The notes beneath the pieces were generated by a model. That model did not search any database, had not been told where the DNA came from, and was given only the letters and a program-made list of their open reading frames with translations. The translations under genes were made by a program, and so were the position numbers. This document shows, piece by piece, positions 43,432-51,529 of a stretch of DNA of 64,000 nucleotides. Each line of letters opens with the position of its first letter. Within the stretch, counting starts at the first letter, position 1. This stretch comes from Nostoc commune NIES-4072 (GTDB lineage Bacteria > Cyanobacteriota > Cyanobacteriia > Cyanobacteriales > Nostocaceae): assembly GCF_003113895.1 (NCBI RefSeq), contig NZ_BDUD01000001.1, positions 2,500,924-2,564,923 on the forward strand, written 5' to 3'.

Positions 43432-43998
43432 TTACTCAAACTCAGGTGGCCACAATTCTGATACCGCCAGTTCCCAACCTGGTAGCAAGTCCGGTAGTGT
43501 AAGCATGTCTCCATTCTGCAATACCACCGGAGTTTGGTTTATTCGATAAACCGTTACTGTCAATTTGTCAGGGTCAATCAATATGCCAACTACAGACCCA
43601 AGTTGCAAAAATAGCTGAATCTTCTCTTCAAGTGGTTTAATTCTGTCGCTTTTAGATTTAATCTCAACCATCAAGTCTGGAACTAACTCTACAAAGTCGC
43701 GCTTGGTCTTTTTCAATCGGTCAGCGCGAACAAAAGACACGTCAGGGGCACGAAGGTTTCTTTTTTCCGAGTCGTCCTCTTCTATTCTAGGTAATATGAA
43801 GCCTGCGCTAGAGCCAGTTACTCGCCCTAGCTTGCGCGACATTACCCAAATATTCAAGAAGGTACTCAACCGAGTGCCAATTTCCTCTGACTCGTAATCT
43901 GATGGCCCCATAACTATGATTTTCCCTTCTACCAGCTCCATTTGCCATTCTGGATGCTCGGTTTGTAGCTCCTCTAAGTCTGTAATGGTGAAACACAT
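43432..43998 (-). CDS. Uma2-family (DUF820) PD-(D/E)xK nuclease-like protein
   Basis: 189 residues from the ATG at 43998 (MCFTITDLEELQTEHPEWQM). Upstream in-frame codons are translation of a GC-rich dispersed repeat and are not homologous. The fold signature of Uma2 is visible: MELVEGKIIVMGPSDYESEE, then GFILPRIEEDDSEKRNLRAP, DVSFVRADRL and VPDLMVEIKSKSDR (D...E-x-K). These proteins are expanded in cyanobacteria and are predicted nucleases of unknown biological role. All acidic positions and the lysine are present. Solitary, without a toxin-antitoxin partner. Confidence 0.85.
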   Translation of the reverse strand: MCFTITDLEELQTEHPEWQMELVEGKIIVMGPSDYESEEIGTRLSTFLNIWVMSRKLGRVTGSSAGFILPRIEEDDSEKRNLRAPDVSFVRADRLKKTKRDFVELVPDLMVEIKSKSDRIKPLEEKIQLFLQLGSVVGILIDPDKLTVTVYRINQTPVVLQNGDMLTLPDLLPGWELAVSELWPPEFE

Positions 43999-44176
43999 AA
44001 TATTACAGAAAATACTTTTATATATATCATAAGTACCTCTGGCGACGCCGATAGCGACGCGCAAAGCGAGTCCGCGAGCGTCATAGCCCGTCGCAGACAT
44101 CGCTTACCATCTGGCGTAGCCAATCATAGTTTGTTATGCTATATTAAACGTAGTCGTTATGAGTTCGTATATTTTC

Positions 44177-45547
44177 ATGGCTAACACAACAACAGAAAAC
44201 TTGGTAATTATCGGTTCTGGCCCAGCAGGGTACACAGCAGCTATTTATGCTGGACGCGCTAACCTGAAACCCGTTGTATTTGAAGGTTTCCAAGCCGGGG
44301 GATTACCTGGTGGGCAATTAATGACAACGACGGAAGTCGAGAATTTTCCAGGGTTTCCCCAAGGGATTACCGGGCCGGAACTGATGGATCAGATGAAAGC
44401 GCAGGCGGAGCGCTGGGGGGCTGAACTATATACTGAAGATGTTATATCAGTTGACTTGAGTCAGCGTCCATTTACAGTGCGATCGCAAGAGAGGGAAATA
44501 AAAACCAATAGCATCGTTATTGCTACGGGTGCAACTGCAAAGCGTTTAGGTTTACCCAATGAACATGAATTTTGGAGTCGGGGTATTTCCGCTTGTGCAA
44601 TTTGCGATGGTGCGACACCAATTTTCCACGGTGCAGAATTGGCTGTAATTGGTGCTGGTGACTCGGCGGCGGAAGAGTCAATTTACCTCACCAAATACGG
44701 CTCTAAGGTAAATATGTTAGTACGCACCGATAAAATGCGGGCTTCTAAAGCCATGCAAGACCGCGTTTTGAGTAACCCGAAAATCCAAGTGCATTGGAAC
44801 ACAGAAGCCGTGGATATCTTCGGTAATGGTCACATGGAAGGAGTGAAAGTCCGCAATACCAAAACTGGTGAAGAGAGCAAATTGCACGCTAAAGGTTTAT
44901 TTTACGCCATTGGTCACACTCCCAACACCTCTTTATTTAAAGGTCAGTTAGAACTGGATGAGGTCGGTTACGTTGTCACTAAACCTGGTTCTGTAGAAAC
45001 CAGTGTAGAAGGCGTTTTTGCTGCTGGCGACGTCCAAGATCATGAGTTTCGGCAAGCAATTACGGCTGCGGGTACTGGCTGTATGGCGGCGATGTTGGCA
45101 GAACGTTGGTTGTCGTCCACTGGCTTGATTCAAGAATTCCATCAACAGCCAGAAACAGCAGCTAATGAATTAGAACATCAGCCAGCCAAAAAGACTGAAG
45201 CCGAGGAAGAAGCTGGATTTAAATTGGATGCGACGCGCCATGAGGGAGGTTATGCTTTACGGAAATTGTTCCATGAAAGCGATCGCTTACTTCTTGTTAA
45301 ATACGTCTCTCCTGGTTGTGGCCCTTGCCATACCCTGAAGCCGATTTTAAATAAAGTGGTGGATGAATTTGAAAGCATTATTCACTTTGTGGAAATTGAC
45401 ATCGACAAAGACCGAGATATTGCTGAAAATGCAGGTGTGACAGGAACACCAACGGTTCAATTGTTCAAAAATAAGGAACTGGTGCAGGAAGTAAAAGGTG
45501 TGAAGCAAAAGAGCGAATACCGCCAGTTGATTGAAAGTAATCTGTAG
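44177..45547 (+). CDS. ntrC: NTRC, NADPH-thioredoxin reductase fused to thioredoxin
   Basis: 456 residues from the ATG at 44177 ([20 protein letters not shown]). A longer start at 44159 adds 6 residues. The FAD/NADPH reductase part (about 1-320) has [20 protein letters not shown], the redox pair in ACAICDGA and [21 protein letters not shown] linker of about 40 residues leads to a thioredoxin domain (about 345-456) with the active site [12 protein letters not shown]. This bifunctional enzyme, shared by plastids and many cyanobacteria, passes electrons from NADPH to 2-Cys peroxiredoxins and other targets. 'ntrC' here means the fused reductase, not the nitrogen regulator. Confidence 0.94.
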   Translation: MANTTTENLVIIGSGPAGYTAAIYAGRANLKPVVFEGFQAGGLPGGQLMTTTEVENFPGFPQGITGPELMDQMKAQAERWGAELYTEDVISVDLSQRPFTVRSQEREIKTNSIVIATGATAKRLGLPNEHEFWSRGISACAICDGATPIFHGAELAVIGAGDSAAEESIYLTKYGSKVNMLVRTDKMRASKAMQDRVLSNPKIQVHWNTEAVDIFGNGHMEGVKVRNTKTGEESKLHAKGLFYAIGHTPNTSLFKGQLELDEVGYVVTKPGSVETSVEGVFAAGDVQDHEFRQAITAAGTGCMAAMLAERWLSSTGLIQEFHQQPETAANELEHQPAKKTEAEEEAGFKLDATRHEGGYALRKLFHESDRLLLVKYVSPGCGPCHTLKPILNKVVDEFESIIHFVEIDIDKDRDIAENAGVTGTPTVQLFKNKELVQEVKGVKQKSEYRQLIESNL

Positions 45548-45778
45548 GGATTGGGGGCTGGGGACTGGGGACTGGGGGCTGGGGACTGGGGACTGGGGAC
45601 TAGGGACTGGCGACTAGGGACTGGCGACTAGGGACTGAGGACTAGGAAATAATTCTTTTAACTGCTAATACCCAATCCCCAATCCCAATCCCCAATCCCC
45701 AATCCCCAATCCCAATCCCAATCCCAATCCCCAATCCCCAATCCCCAATCCCCAATCCCCAATCCCCAATCACTAATC
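45548..45778. repeat. Long heptamer array with the 27-bp core
   Basis: About 90 bases of GGGGACT/GGGGGCT/GGCGACT-type heptamers are followed by the 27-bp core at 45642-45668 (CTAGGAAATAATTC...ACTGCTAA), then about 105 bases of CCCCAAT/CCCAAT units. The two arms are inverted relative to each other. The core is the exact reverse complement of 24648-24674. The C-rich arm runs into the stop region of the following minus-strand gene. Confidence 0.8.
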
Positions 45779-46174
45779 ACTCAGTCGAGTACCGTACTCT
45801 TCTTTACCCTGCTGTTGGGAACGAATAAAACGACAGTAACCGTTAAGACCTTTTTCAATCCGGTCTTTAAGCTGACTGACCCAGTTTAATTGTTCTGTAT
45901 TGCAGTAGCCCAAGCTCTCAGCAATAATGAAAGCGCTTTTGGTTTCAGTCAATGAACCGCGAGCAATGTACATAAAACGCAATCTATCTAAATAGTGATA
46001 GCGTCCATAGCCCTCAGCTATGTTCAGTAAAACGCTGCAAGCTGCTCTTCGTAATTGATCGCTCAAATTGTAACGCTCACAACCCGGCAAACTATTTGCT
46101 AATCGATAAGCCGCTTTTAGCAGCTTGAGGCTATCTTGGTAGAAGTCTAAAGACTCAAAGCCTCTATCTTGCAT
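45773..46174 (-). CDS. Four-helix-bundle protein (23S rRNA IVP family)
   Basis: 133 residues of the TIGR02436 family, related to proteins encoded in intervening sequences of 23S rRNA genes. The pattern is [20 protein letters not shown], then [40 protein letters not shown] and [16 protein letters not shown]. Here it is a free-standing gene. No catalytic residues. The function of the family is unknown and nucleic-acid binding has been proposed. The last codons and stop lie at the border of a heptamer array, so the C-terminus may have been altered by repeat growth. Confidence 0.85.
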   Translation of the reverse strand: MQDRGFESLDFYQDSLKLLKAAYRLANSLPGCERYNLSDQLRRAACSVLLNIAEGYGRYHYLDRLRFMYIARGSLTETKSAFIIAESLGYCNTEQLNWVSQLKDRIEKGLNGYCRFIRSQQQGKEEYGTRLSD

Positions 46175-46304
46175 ATCATCCCAATCTAAAGTCCCTCAAT
46201 TTTATGAGACATTTTTACCAAATACCCAGTCCCCAGTTCCCAATCCCCAGACCCTAATATGTAAAATAGTCAGCGTATCAAGCTTTGATCCAGGCGATCG
46301 CTTT

Positions 46305-47201
46305 ATGGCCATTACAAAACGGCGACTACCGACATTTTTACAGTTTGGCAACAGTCTCAATCTTTCGCAAAAACTCATGCTCATCGGGTTAGCCATTACC
46401 CTATTTTTCATCTTCCTGGCATTCTTCGCTCCCGTATTCCAGGCTTGGGGATGGCTGCAAAACCCCAAAGATTTTCTTTCTAATCCAATTCACGAGCCAC
46501 CCTCAGCTAAACATTGGTTTGGTACTAGTCGTTTGGGTTATGATGTGTTTTCCCGGACATTGTTCGGCGCTCAAGCTGCTTTGCAGGTGGTGATTTTGGC
46601 AACAGCGTTGAGTATGATTATCGGTGTGCCTTTGGGGATGCTGAGTGGTTATCTCGGCGGTAAATTGGATAAAGTGTTGCTGTTTATTATGGATAGCATC
46701 TACACTCTACCGGGACTACTGCTGTCTGTGACACTGGCGTTTGTAGTGGGGCGTGGAATATTAAATGCAGCGATCGCTATTAGCATTGCTTACATTCCCC
46801 AATATTACCGCGTCGTTCGCAACCACACCGTGAGCGTGAAAACTGAAGTGTTCATCGAAGCTGCTCAAGCAATGGGCGCTTCCACTTGGGTTGTGCTTTC
46901 TCGTTATTTATTTTTCAACGTCATTCAAAGCGTACCCGTCCTATTTACACTCAACGCTGCTGATGCAATTTTGGTGTTGGGCGGTTTGGGTTTTTTGGGG
47001 CTAGGACTTCCCGAAGAAGTGGCAGAATGGGGACATGATTTAAAACAAGCCTTAGAAGCTCTACCTACTGGCATTTGGTGGACTACACTTTTCCCTGGTT
47101 TAACCATGACATTCATGGTGGTAGGGTTATCACTACTTGGTGAAGGGTTAAATGAATTTGTCAATCCCCGTTTACGAAGAGAAAATAGAATCCGAAAGTA
47201 G
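46305..47201 (+). CDS. ABC transporter permease, DppC/OppC type
   Basis: 298 residues of an inner-membrane permease for peptides, nickel or similar ligands. The N-terminal membrane helix (LMLIGLAITLFFIFLAFFAP) is followed by HWFGTSRLGYDVFSRTLFGA, the conserved start of this family, and then five more hydrophobic spans. The ATPase-contact (EAA) loop reads EAAQAMGASTWVVLSRYLFF. The end of the protein, WWTTLFPGLTMTFMVVGLSL, then LGEGLNEFVNPRLR, is standard. No partner permease, ATPase or binding protein is in the window, so its genes are scattered, as is common in cyanobacteria. Confidence 0.9.
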   Translation: MAITKRRLPTFLQFGNSLNLSQKLMLIGLAITLFFIFLAFFAPVFQAWGWLQNPKDFLSNPIHEPPSAKHWFGTSRLGYDVFSRTLFGAQAALQVVILATALSMIIGVPLGMLSGYLGGKLDKVLLFIMDSIYTLPGLLLSVTLAFVVGRGILNAAIAISIAYIPQYYRVVRNHTVSVKTEVFIEAAQAMGASTWVVLSRYLFFNVIQSVPVLFTLNAADAILVLGGLGFLGLGLPEEVAEWGHDLKQALEALPTGIWWTTLFPGLTMTFMVVGLSLLGEGLNEFVNPRLRRENRIRK

Positions 47202-47240
47202 TCATTGGTCATTAGTCATTAGTCATTAGCAAAGGACAAT
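47202..47240. repeat. TCATTAG heptamer array
   Basis: Tandem TCATTGG/TCATTAG units directly after the permease stop, then AAAGGACAA units. The inverse heptamer (CTAATGA) forms an array on the other side of the small gene 47282-47491, at about 47552-47590. Confidence 0.7.
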
Positions 47241-47281
47241 TGACAAAGGACAAAGGACAAATAAACAATAGAGAGATTTGT

Positions 47282-47491
47282 ATGAAAGATAATTTAACGT
47301 TAATTGCTGCTGCTACAGGCGGGTTTATCCTTTCCGTTGCTCTTGCTGGTATCTTAAGAGGTGCGCCAGTTACAGGTTGGCAAGAGCAATCGAGTTTCCG
47401 CAGCACAACTTTTGCTAATTTACAAAAATCAGAGTTGAAAGCTGCGCGTCTTCTCCCAAGCAAAGACACTGCGCCAACAGATCGAGGATGA
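47282..47491 (+). CDS. Small single-span membrane protein, 69 aa
   Basis: Function not recognised. ATG at 47282 preceded by AGAGAG. The frame reads MKDNLTLIAAATGGFILSVA, then LAGILRGAPVTGW, a short N-terminal hydrophobic helix, followed by a polar tail (RSTTFANLQKSELKAARLLP). Upstream in-frame codons (MTKDKGQINN...) are translated repeat and not likely used. The gene is bracketed by inverted heptamer arrays. The composition and RBS make it a plausible small gene. Possibly a signal peptide rather than an anchor. Confidence 0.6.
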   Translation: MKDNLTLIAAATGGFILSVALAGILRGAPVTGWQEQSSFRSTTFANLQKSELKAARLLPSKDTAPTDRG

Positions 47492-47539
47492 AAACAACTC
47501 ACGCCCAATAATAGGGAATAAGGAATAACTGTTCACCAA

Positions 47540-47590
47540 TGCCCCATGCCCAATGACAAATGACTAATGACTAATGACTAATGACTAATG
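47540..47590. repeat. CTAATGA heptamer array overlapping a start codon
   Basis: CCCATGCCCAATGACAAATG is followed by four or five tandem ATGACTA units. The ATG of the ROK kinase gene (47581) is part of the last unit, and several alternative ATGs out of frame precede it. Confidence 0.75.
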
Positions 47591-48483
47591 ACAAAATTCA
47601 ACTAATTGGCATTGATGTGGGGGGAACGGCAATTAAGCTGGGGCGTTTTGCAGCTGATGGTACTTGTCTCTTATCTTTGACTGTGGCATCTCCCCAGCCG
47701 ACGACACCGGAGGCTGTCTTGGCGGCGCTCGTAGATGCGATCGCTCAAATTGATCCAGATAATCAAGCTGTTGCTATTGGTGTTGGAACTCCTGGCCCAT
47801 CCGATGCAGCAAGACGCATTGCCAAAATCGCCATTAACTTACCTGGATGGGTCGATGTGCCTTTAGCAGACTGGTTAGAAGCAAAAACTGGCAAACCGAC
47901 TGCGATCGCTAATGATGCTAATTGCGCTCTTTTAGGAGAAGCTTGGCTGGGAGCCGGTCGCCATTTTCAAAATCTGATTCTGCTAACTTTAGGTACTGGG
48001 GTTGGTGGCGCAATTATCCTTGATGGCAAACTATTTGTTGGACATCAAGGAGCTGCCGGGGAATTGGGTTTAATTTCATTAAATCCTGATGGCCCAATTT
48101 GTAATAGTGGCAATCAAGGCTCTTTAGAACAATATGCTTGTGCTACTGCAATTCGCCGTCGCACTCTCAAGGAACCCGTCGAATTGGGTTTTCTTGCCCA
48201 ACAAGGAGATACCGCAGCATTGACTTTTTGGCAAGAATATGGTAAGTATTTGGGGATTGGTTTGACGAGTTTAATTTATGTACTCACACCGCAAGCGATC
48301 GTTATTGGTGGCGGTATAAGTGGCAGCTTTGAATTTTTTATACCAGCAGTGAAGGCAGAAATTGAGAAGCGAGTTCAGCCTTTATCACGCGTGGGTTTAC
48401 AAATATTGCCAGCAGAGTTAGGTAATTTTGCAGGGATAGTGGGTGCGGCAAAGTTGGCATGGGAACACTATTCGGAATTTTAG
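47581..48483 (+). CDS. ROK-family sugar kinase (glucokinase-like)
   Basis: 300 residues. The phosphate-1 motif is IGIDVGGTAIKLGRF and the catalytic Asp is in AIANDANCALLGEAWLGAGR. Then LLTLGTGVGGAIILDGKLFV, and HQGAAGELGLISLNPDGP with the His-Gly-Ala-Gly-Glu-x-Gly signature. In most ROK proteins a zinc site C-x-C-G-x-x-G-C-x-E follows. Here it reads CNSGNQGSLE, so two of the three cysteines are Ser and zinc is probably not bound. The enzyme should phosphorylate glucose or a related sugar with ATP or polyphosphate. The start codon sits inside a heptamer array. Confidence 0.87.
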   Translation: MTNDKIQLIGIDVGGTAIKLGRFAADGTCLLSLTVASPQPTTPEAVLAALVDAIAQIDPDNQAVAIGVGTPGPSDAARRIAKIAINLPGWVDVPLADWLEAKTGKPTAIANDANCALLGEAWLGAGRHFQNLILLTLGTGVGGAIILDGKLFVGHQGAAGELGLISLNPDGPICNSGNQGSLEQYACATAIRRRTLKEPVELGFLAQQGDTAALTFWQEYGKYLGIGLTSLIYVLTPQAIVIGGGISGSFEFFIPAVKAEIEKRVQPLSRVGLQILPAELGNFAGIVGAAKLAWEHYSEF

Positions 48484-48492
48484 CTAAAACAA

Positions 48493-48795
48493 TTAGGACT
48501 TACGCACGGGTAACGGAAAACGTAGACGCAAAGCGGCTTGCCGCAGGCTACCACAGAAGGCGCAGAGAAGCCAGTGCACCCTTGCGGTTCCCCGACTTTA
48601 AGGGACTTCCAACTAAAAAAATATACAATCGCTTTGGTGAGCAGGGGAGGCAGGGGAAGCAGGGGAAGCAGGGGAGGAAGAATCTGACAATCATCTTCGC
48701 TCAGAAAATTGAATAATTTAATTTCTGGAAGTCCCTAAGCAAATGATGCGTCACGCAAGAATGAGAGTTTGAAAGGGTTTTTGCGTAAGTCCTAA
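48493..48795. repeat. MITE-like element, TAGGACTTACGCA family, copy 3
   Basis: TTAGGACTTACGCA at 48493 and TGCGTAAGTCCTAA ending 48795 are perfect inverted copies. This copy is about 303 bp, longer than the two at the window start, because another inverted-repeat element (48598-48738) has been inserted inside it. The interior also holds GGGGAAGCA-type tandem units. It begins 10 bases after the ROK gene stop. Confidence 0.72.
48598..48738. repeat. Nested MITE-like element, GGGACTTCCA family
   Basis: TTAAGGGACTTCCA at the left and TGGAAGTCCCTAA at the right are inverted copies with one indel. The element is about 141 bp, non-coding, and contains GCAGGGGAG tandem units. It lies entirely inside the older element 48493-48795. 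Confidence 0.6.
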
Positions 48796-48797
48796 CA

Positions 48798-48927
48798 ATA
48801 AGGAATTTCCAAGAAATAAATTATCCAAATAAACTAACCTTATTAGGCTCAGAGAATACAGAGATAGGAGAAATATAGAAAATTTTTGCGTGAGTTTTGG
48901 GATATTTTTTATTTGGAAGCCCCTAAA
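48798..48927. repeat. Decayed MITE-like element, GGGACTTCCA family
   Basis: ATAAGGAATTTCCA at the left and TGGAAGCCCCTAAA at the right are imperfect inverted copies of the ends of the element 48598-48738. About 130 bp. No coding capacity. Confidence 0.45.
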
Positions 48928-49011
48928 GTTGCCCCACATCTCATCCGTCGGGGGAGTGTAAGGCAACTTTATTGTGTTGAATGTGGCTTTCAGCTACGTT
49001 CCCCCATCCCG

Positions 49012-49145
49012 CAATACGCTTCGGTTAACGTTTTCATATTTTGAAGATCCCCCGACTCTCGTTAAAAAGGCTTACTTCTAACCCTCTTTTATCCCTAATT
49101 TATCGGGTTCGCAGTAGGCGGAGGGATCTTAACCGAACCGTATTG
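49012..49145. repeat. Inverted-repeat element with CAATACG...GGTTAA ends
   Basis: CAATACGCTTCGGTTAA (49012-49028) and TTAACCGAACCGTATTG (49129-49145) are inverted with a single mismatch over 17 bp. Inside, AAGATCCC (49044-49051) can also pair with GGGATCTT (49123-49130). It may be a MITE or a structured RNA element. It lies between a plus-strand and a minus-strand gene that converge. Confidence 0.55.
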
Positions 49146-49263
49146 CCCCAGCCCGAACTTGTGAAAAAGTTCTCAACTTGTGTAGTGCATACTACCAAAA
49201 GCCATTCAGAGCAACACTTTTAGGCTACTTGGCACTAGATAACAGTTTCTCTAGGTTTAGCCC

Positions 49264-50319
49264 CTATACGAGATTGACAAAGTTCCCGTTCACGGCTGAG
49301 GCATCCGTCAACGCTATGCCTGAATCAAAGATGCCGTTTCCTCTTGCCAAATAGACTTCAGCATCACGAACACCATCGACCCATGCACCTTTTTCTTGGC
49401 GGATGAAGTCGCTTAAGCCGTCGCCATTGTAATCTCCTGCAATCAGATTCACAAAGTTGCCGTTGACTGCTGAGGCATCCGTCAACGCTAGCCCCGGATT
49501 AAAAGTACCGTCTCCTCTGGACAGATAGACTTCAGCATCACGAACACCATCGACCCATGCACCTTTTTCTTGGCGGATGAAGTCGCTGAAACCATCGCCA
49601 TTGTAGTCTCCTGCAATCAGATTCACAAAGTTCCCGTTCACTGCTGAGGCATCCGTCAACGCTATGCCTGAATTAAAAGTACCGTCTCCTCTGGACAGAT
49701 AGACTTCAGCATCACGAACACCATCGACCCATGCACCTTTTTCTTGGCGGATGAAGTCGCTAAAACCATCGCCATTGTAGTCTCCTGCAATTAGATTCAC
49801 AAAGTTCCCGTTGACTGCTGAGGTATCCGTCAACGCTAGCCCCGGATTAAAAGTACCGTCTCCTCTGGACAGATAGACTTCAGCATCACGAACACCATCG
49901 ACCCATGCACCTTTTTCTTGGCGGATGAAGTCGCTGAAACCGTCGCCATTGTAATCTCCTGCAATTAGATTCACAAAATTCCCGTTCACCGCAGAGGCAT
50001 CCGTCAACGCTAGCCCCGGATTAAAAGTACCGTCTCCTCTAGACAGATAGACTTCAGCATCACGAACACCATCGACCCATGTACCTTTTTCTTGGCGGAT
50101 AAAGTCGCTTAAGCCGTCGCCATTGTAGTCTCCTGCAATCAGATTCACAAAGTTGCCGTTGACTGCTGAGGTATCCGTCAACGCTAGTCCCGGATTAAAA
50201 GTACCGTCTCCTCTAGACAGATAGACTTCAGCATCACGAACACCATCGACCCATGTACCTTTTTCTTGGCGGATAAAATCGCTTAAACCGTCGCCATTAA
50301 AGTCAATTTTCTGTTGCAT
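49264..50319 (-). CDS. VCBS/FG-GAP-type repeat protein, six near-identical units
   Basis: 351 residues made of six repeats of 58 residues (174 bp), e.g. LIAGDYNGDGLSDFIRQEKG, then VDGVRDAEVYLSRGDGTFNP and ALTDASAVNGNFVN. Each unit has a calcium-binding D-x-N-G-D-G-x-x-D loop as in FG-GAP/VCBS beta-propeller blades. The units differ at only a few positions (GLSDF/GFSDF, KGTW/KGAW, TDTS/TDAS) and are nearly identical in DNA, so they arose by recent amplification. There is no signal peptide. The protein begins directly with MQQKIDFNGDGLSDF, so it may be secreted by a signal-less route or be the end piece of a larger ancestor. Six or seven blades would fit a propeller. Confidence 0.85.
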   Translation of the reverse strand: MQQKIDFNGDGLSDFIRQEKGTWVDGVRDAEVYLSRGDGTFNPGLALTDTSAVNGNFVNLIAGDYNGDGLSDFIRQEKGTWVDGVRDAEVYLSRGDGTFNPGLALTDASAVNGNFVNLIAGDYNGDGFSDFIRQEKGAWVDGVRDAEVYLSRGDGTFNPGLALTDTSAVNGNFVNLIAGDYNGDGFSDFIRQEKGAWVDGVRDAEVYLSRGDGTFNSGIALTDASAVNGNFVNLIAGDYNGDGFSDFIRQEKGAWVDGVRDAEVYLSRGDGTFNPGLALTDASAVNGNFVNLIAGDYNGDGLSDFIRQEKGAWVDGVRDAEVYLARGNGIFDSGIALTDASAVNGNFVNLV

Positions 50320-50386
50320 AGCTGTTTTTCTTAATTAAGACACTACCAATACCAAACTTGCACATAGTAATATTGCAAGATAAAGC

Positions 50387-50498
50387 TATAGCAATCCATT
50401 TGATTTTTAAAAAAGTCTGTCTAAGTATGTTTAAAGTGCATTACGTTTTCTTAATACACCCTACGTCTATTTCAAAAATCAAATAGGAGTCCTATATA
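50387..50498. repeat. MITE-like element, ATAGGA...TTTGATTT family, copy 2
   Basis: The left end TATAGCAATCCATTTGATTT and inverse complement of the right end, TATAGGACTCCTATTTGATT, are inverted copies. About 112 bp. The interior shares GTGCATTACG and ACACCCTACGT with the 340-bp copy at 26373-26713. It lies upstream of the VCBS-type gene. Confidence 0.6.
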
Positions 50499-50884
50499 TA
50501 GAACTACAGCTGAGTTTTAGGGATTATGCAATCGGTTACAAACTTTTACATTCAGTAGATTACAAATTTTCGGAAACTGACGATAAAATAGGGGTTTGTG
50601 CGATCGCTAGTCAGGATGTAAAGAGCATTTTTGTAAAAGCGATCGCTCCTTTTTAAGGATATATTCTGGTTCTTCAGTACCAGTTATGCCAAATTATTAG
50701 TTAAACATCAACAATTGACTTAAAAAATAAGGTTAAAAGCTAAAATCATTGAGTAAATCATAAAATGTTAATTATCTTGAAAAATAAGGTTTTTAGGGTT
50801 TTATCAAAGTAATTTAGCATAACAAGTACGAAGAGCCTATGTTCTTTGATTTTTGCGATTAAACAATATTCACGATTTAAAATT
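50499..50884. other. Gap upstream of the PD-(D/E)xK gene
   Basis: About 390 AT-rich bases. Two HIP1-containing segments (GTGCGATCGCTAGTCAGG and AAAGCGATCGCTCCTTTTTA, 50598-50656) are present. The second, with the T-run, could terminate minus-strand transcripts. In-frame codons upstream of 50885 have no homology. No gene seen. Confidence 0.45.
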
Positions 50885-51520
50885 ATGGTTCAAACAATCC
50901 CAGCTAGAGACATCAGTCTTTACGACTTAGAAGAAAAATTTGGTTTGCAACTAGCCACAGACACCAACTTTTTTCCAGAATGGACAGAAAATTTACCCAC
51001 TCTGACTGATGCCCAAAAGCAAGCGATCGCACGAGTAAAAAGTAACTATTTAAATTTGAGTAAGCACCGTCTGATGTCAGAAGAGACGGTAAAAATGGTA
51101 GTGCTATCTCCTTTACTCGATTTAGCTGGGTTTTATCAACTTCCTTTTGAAATCGAAACCGAGACTTCTGTTGAGATTTCTGCTGAAGACGAAAGTTTTA
51201 TCGTTAAAGGAAACATTGATGTTCTTGTTATCCAAAAACGTTTTTGGGTACTTATCATCGAATCTAAAAGCAGTAAATTTGATGTGATGACAGCCCTACC
51301 TCAAGCACTCACTTATATGCTTGATTGTCCAAATCCTGCACAACCAACTTTTGGTTTACTAATCAACGGTAGGGAATTTGTTTTTGTCAAATTGATTCAA
51401 CAAGAACATCCTTGGTATGCCCGATCTGATGCGCTATCAATTGAACGTGATGCAGAACTACAGCAAGTACTCAGTGTATTGAAGCGCGTTGGAGAATTAT
51501 TCGTAATTCGTAATTCGTAA
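50885..51520 (+). CDS. PD-(D/E)xK nuclease-like protein (type I restriction R-subunit-like)
   Basis: 211 residues from the ATG at 50885 (MVQTIPARDISLYDLEEKFG). An N-terminal helical part precedes a nuclease-like core: MVVLSPLLDLAGFYQLPFEI, then SFIVKGNIDVLVIQKRFWVL and IIESKSSKFDVMTALPQALT, i.e. the D...E-x-K signature (Asp in NIDVLV, Glu-Ser-Lys in IESKS). This resembles the N-terminal nuclease module of type I restriction HsdR subunits, but the helicase part is missing. Such stand-alone genes are numerous in filamentous cyanobacteria and are often annotated 'restriction endonuclease subunit R'. No hsdM/hsdS near. The end of the frame includes AATTCGTAATTCGTAA repeats. Confidence 0.78.
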   Translation: MVQTIPARDISLYDLEEKFGLQLATDTNFFPEWTENLPTLTDAQKQAIARVKSNYLNLSKHRLMSEETVKMVVLSPLLDLAGFYQLPFEIETETSVEISAEDESFIVKGNIDVLVIQKRFWVLIIESKSSKFDVMTALPQALTYMLDCPNPAQPTFGLLINGREFVFVKLIQQEHPWYARSDALSIERDAELQQVLSVLKRVGELFVIRNS

Positions 51521-51529
51521 TTTGTAATA

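Noticed and set aside
45548..45778. Heptamer array considered as a CRISPR array or origin iterons
   Set aside because: Units of 7 bp without spacers, inverted arms and a conserved core; the same units occur widely between genes.
48459..48716. Open frame of 85 codons overlapping the ROK gene end
   Set aside because: It consists of MITE and GCAGGGGAG repeat sequence and overlaps the real gene in another frame.
49041..49223. Open frame of 60 codons near the VCBS-type gene
   Set aside because: It lies across an inverted-repeat structure and has no recognisable protein pattern.
49264..50319. Regular 174-bp spacing considered as a CRISPR or satellite array
   Set aside because: Units are in-frame coding repeats with calcium-binding motifs and few synonymous differences; there are no unique spacers.
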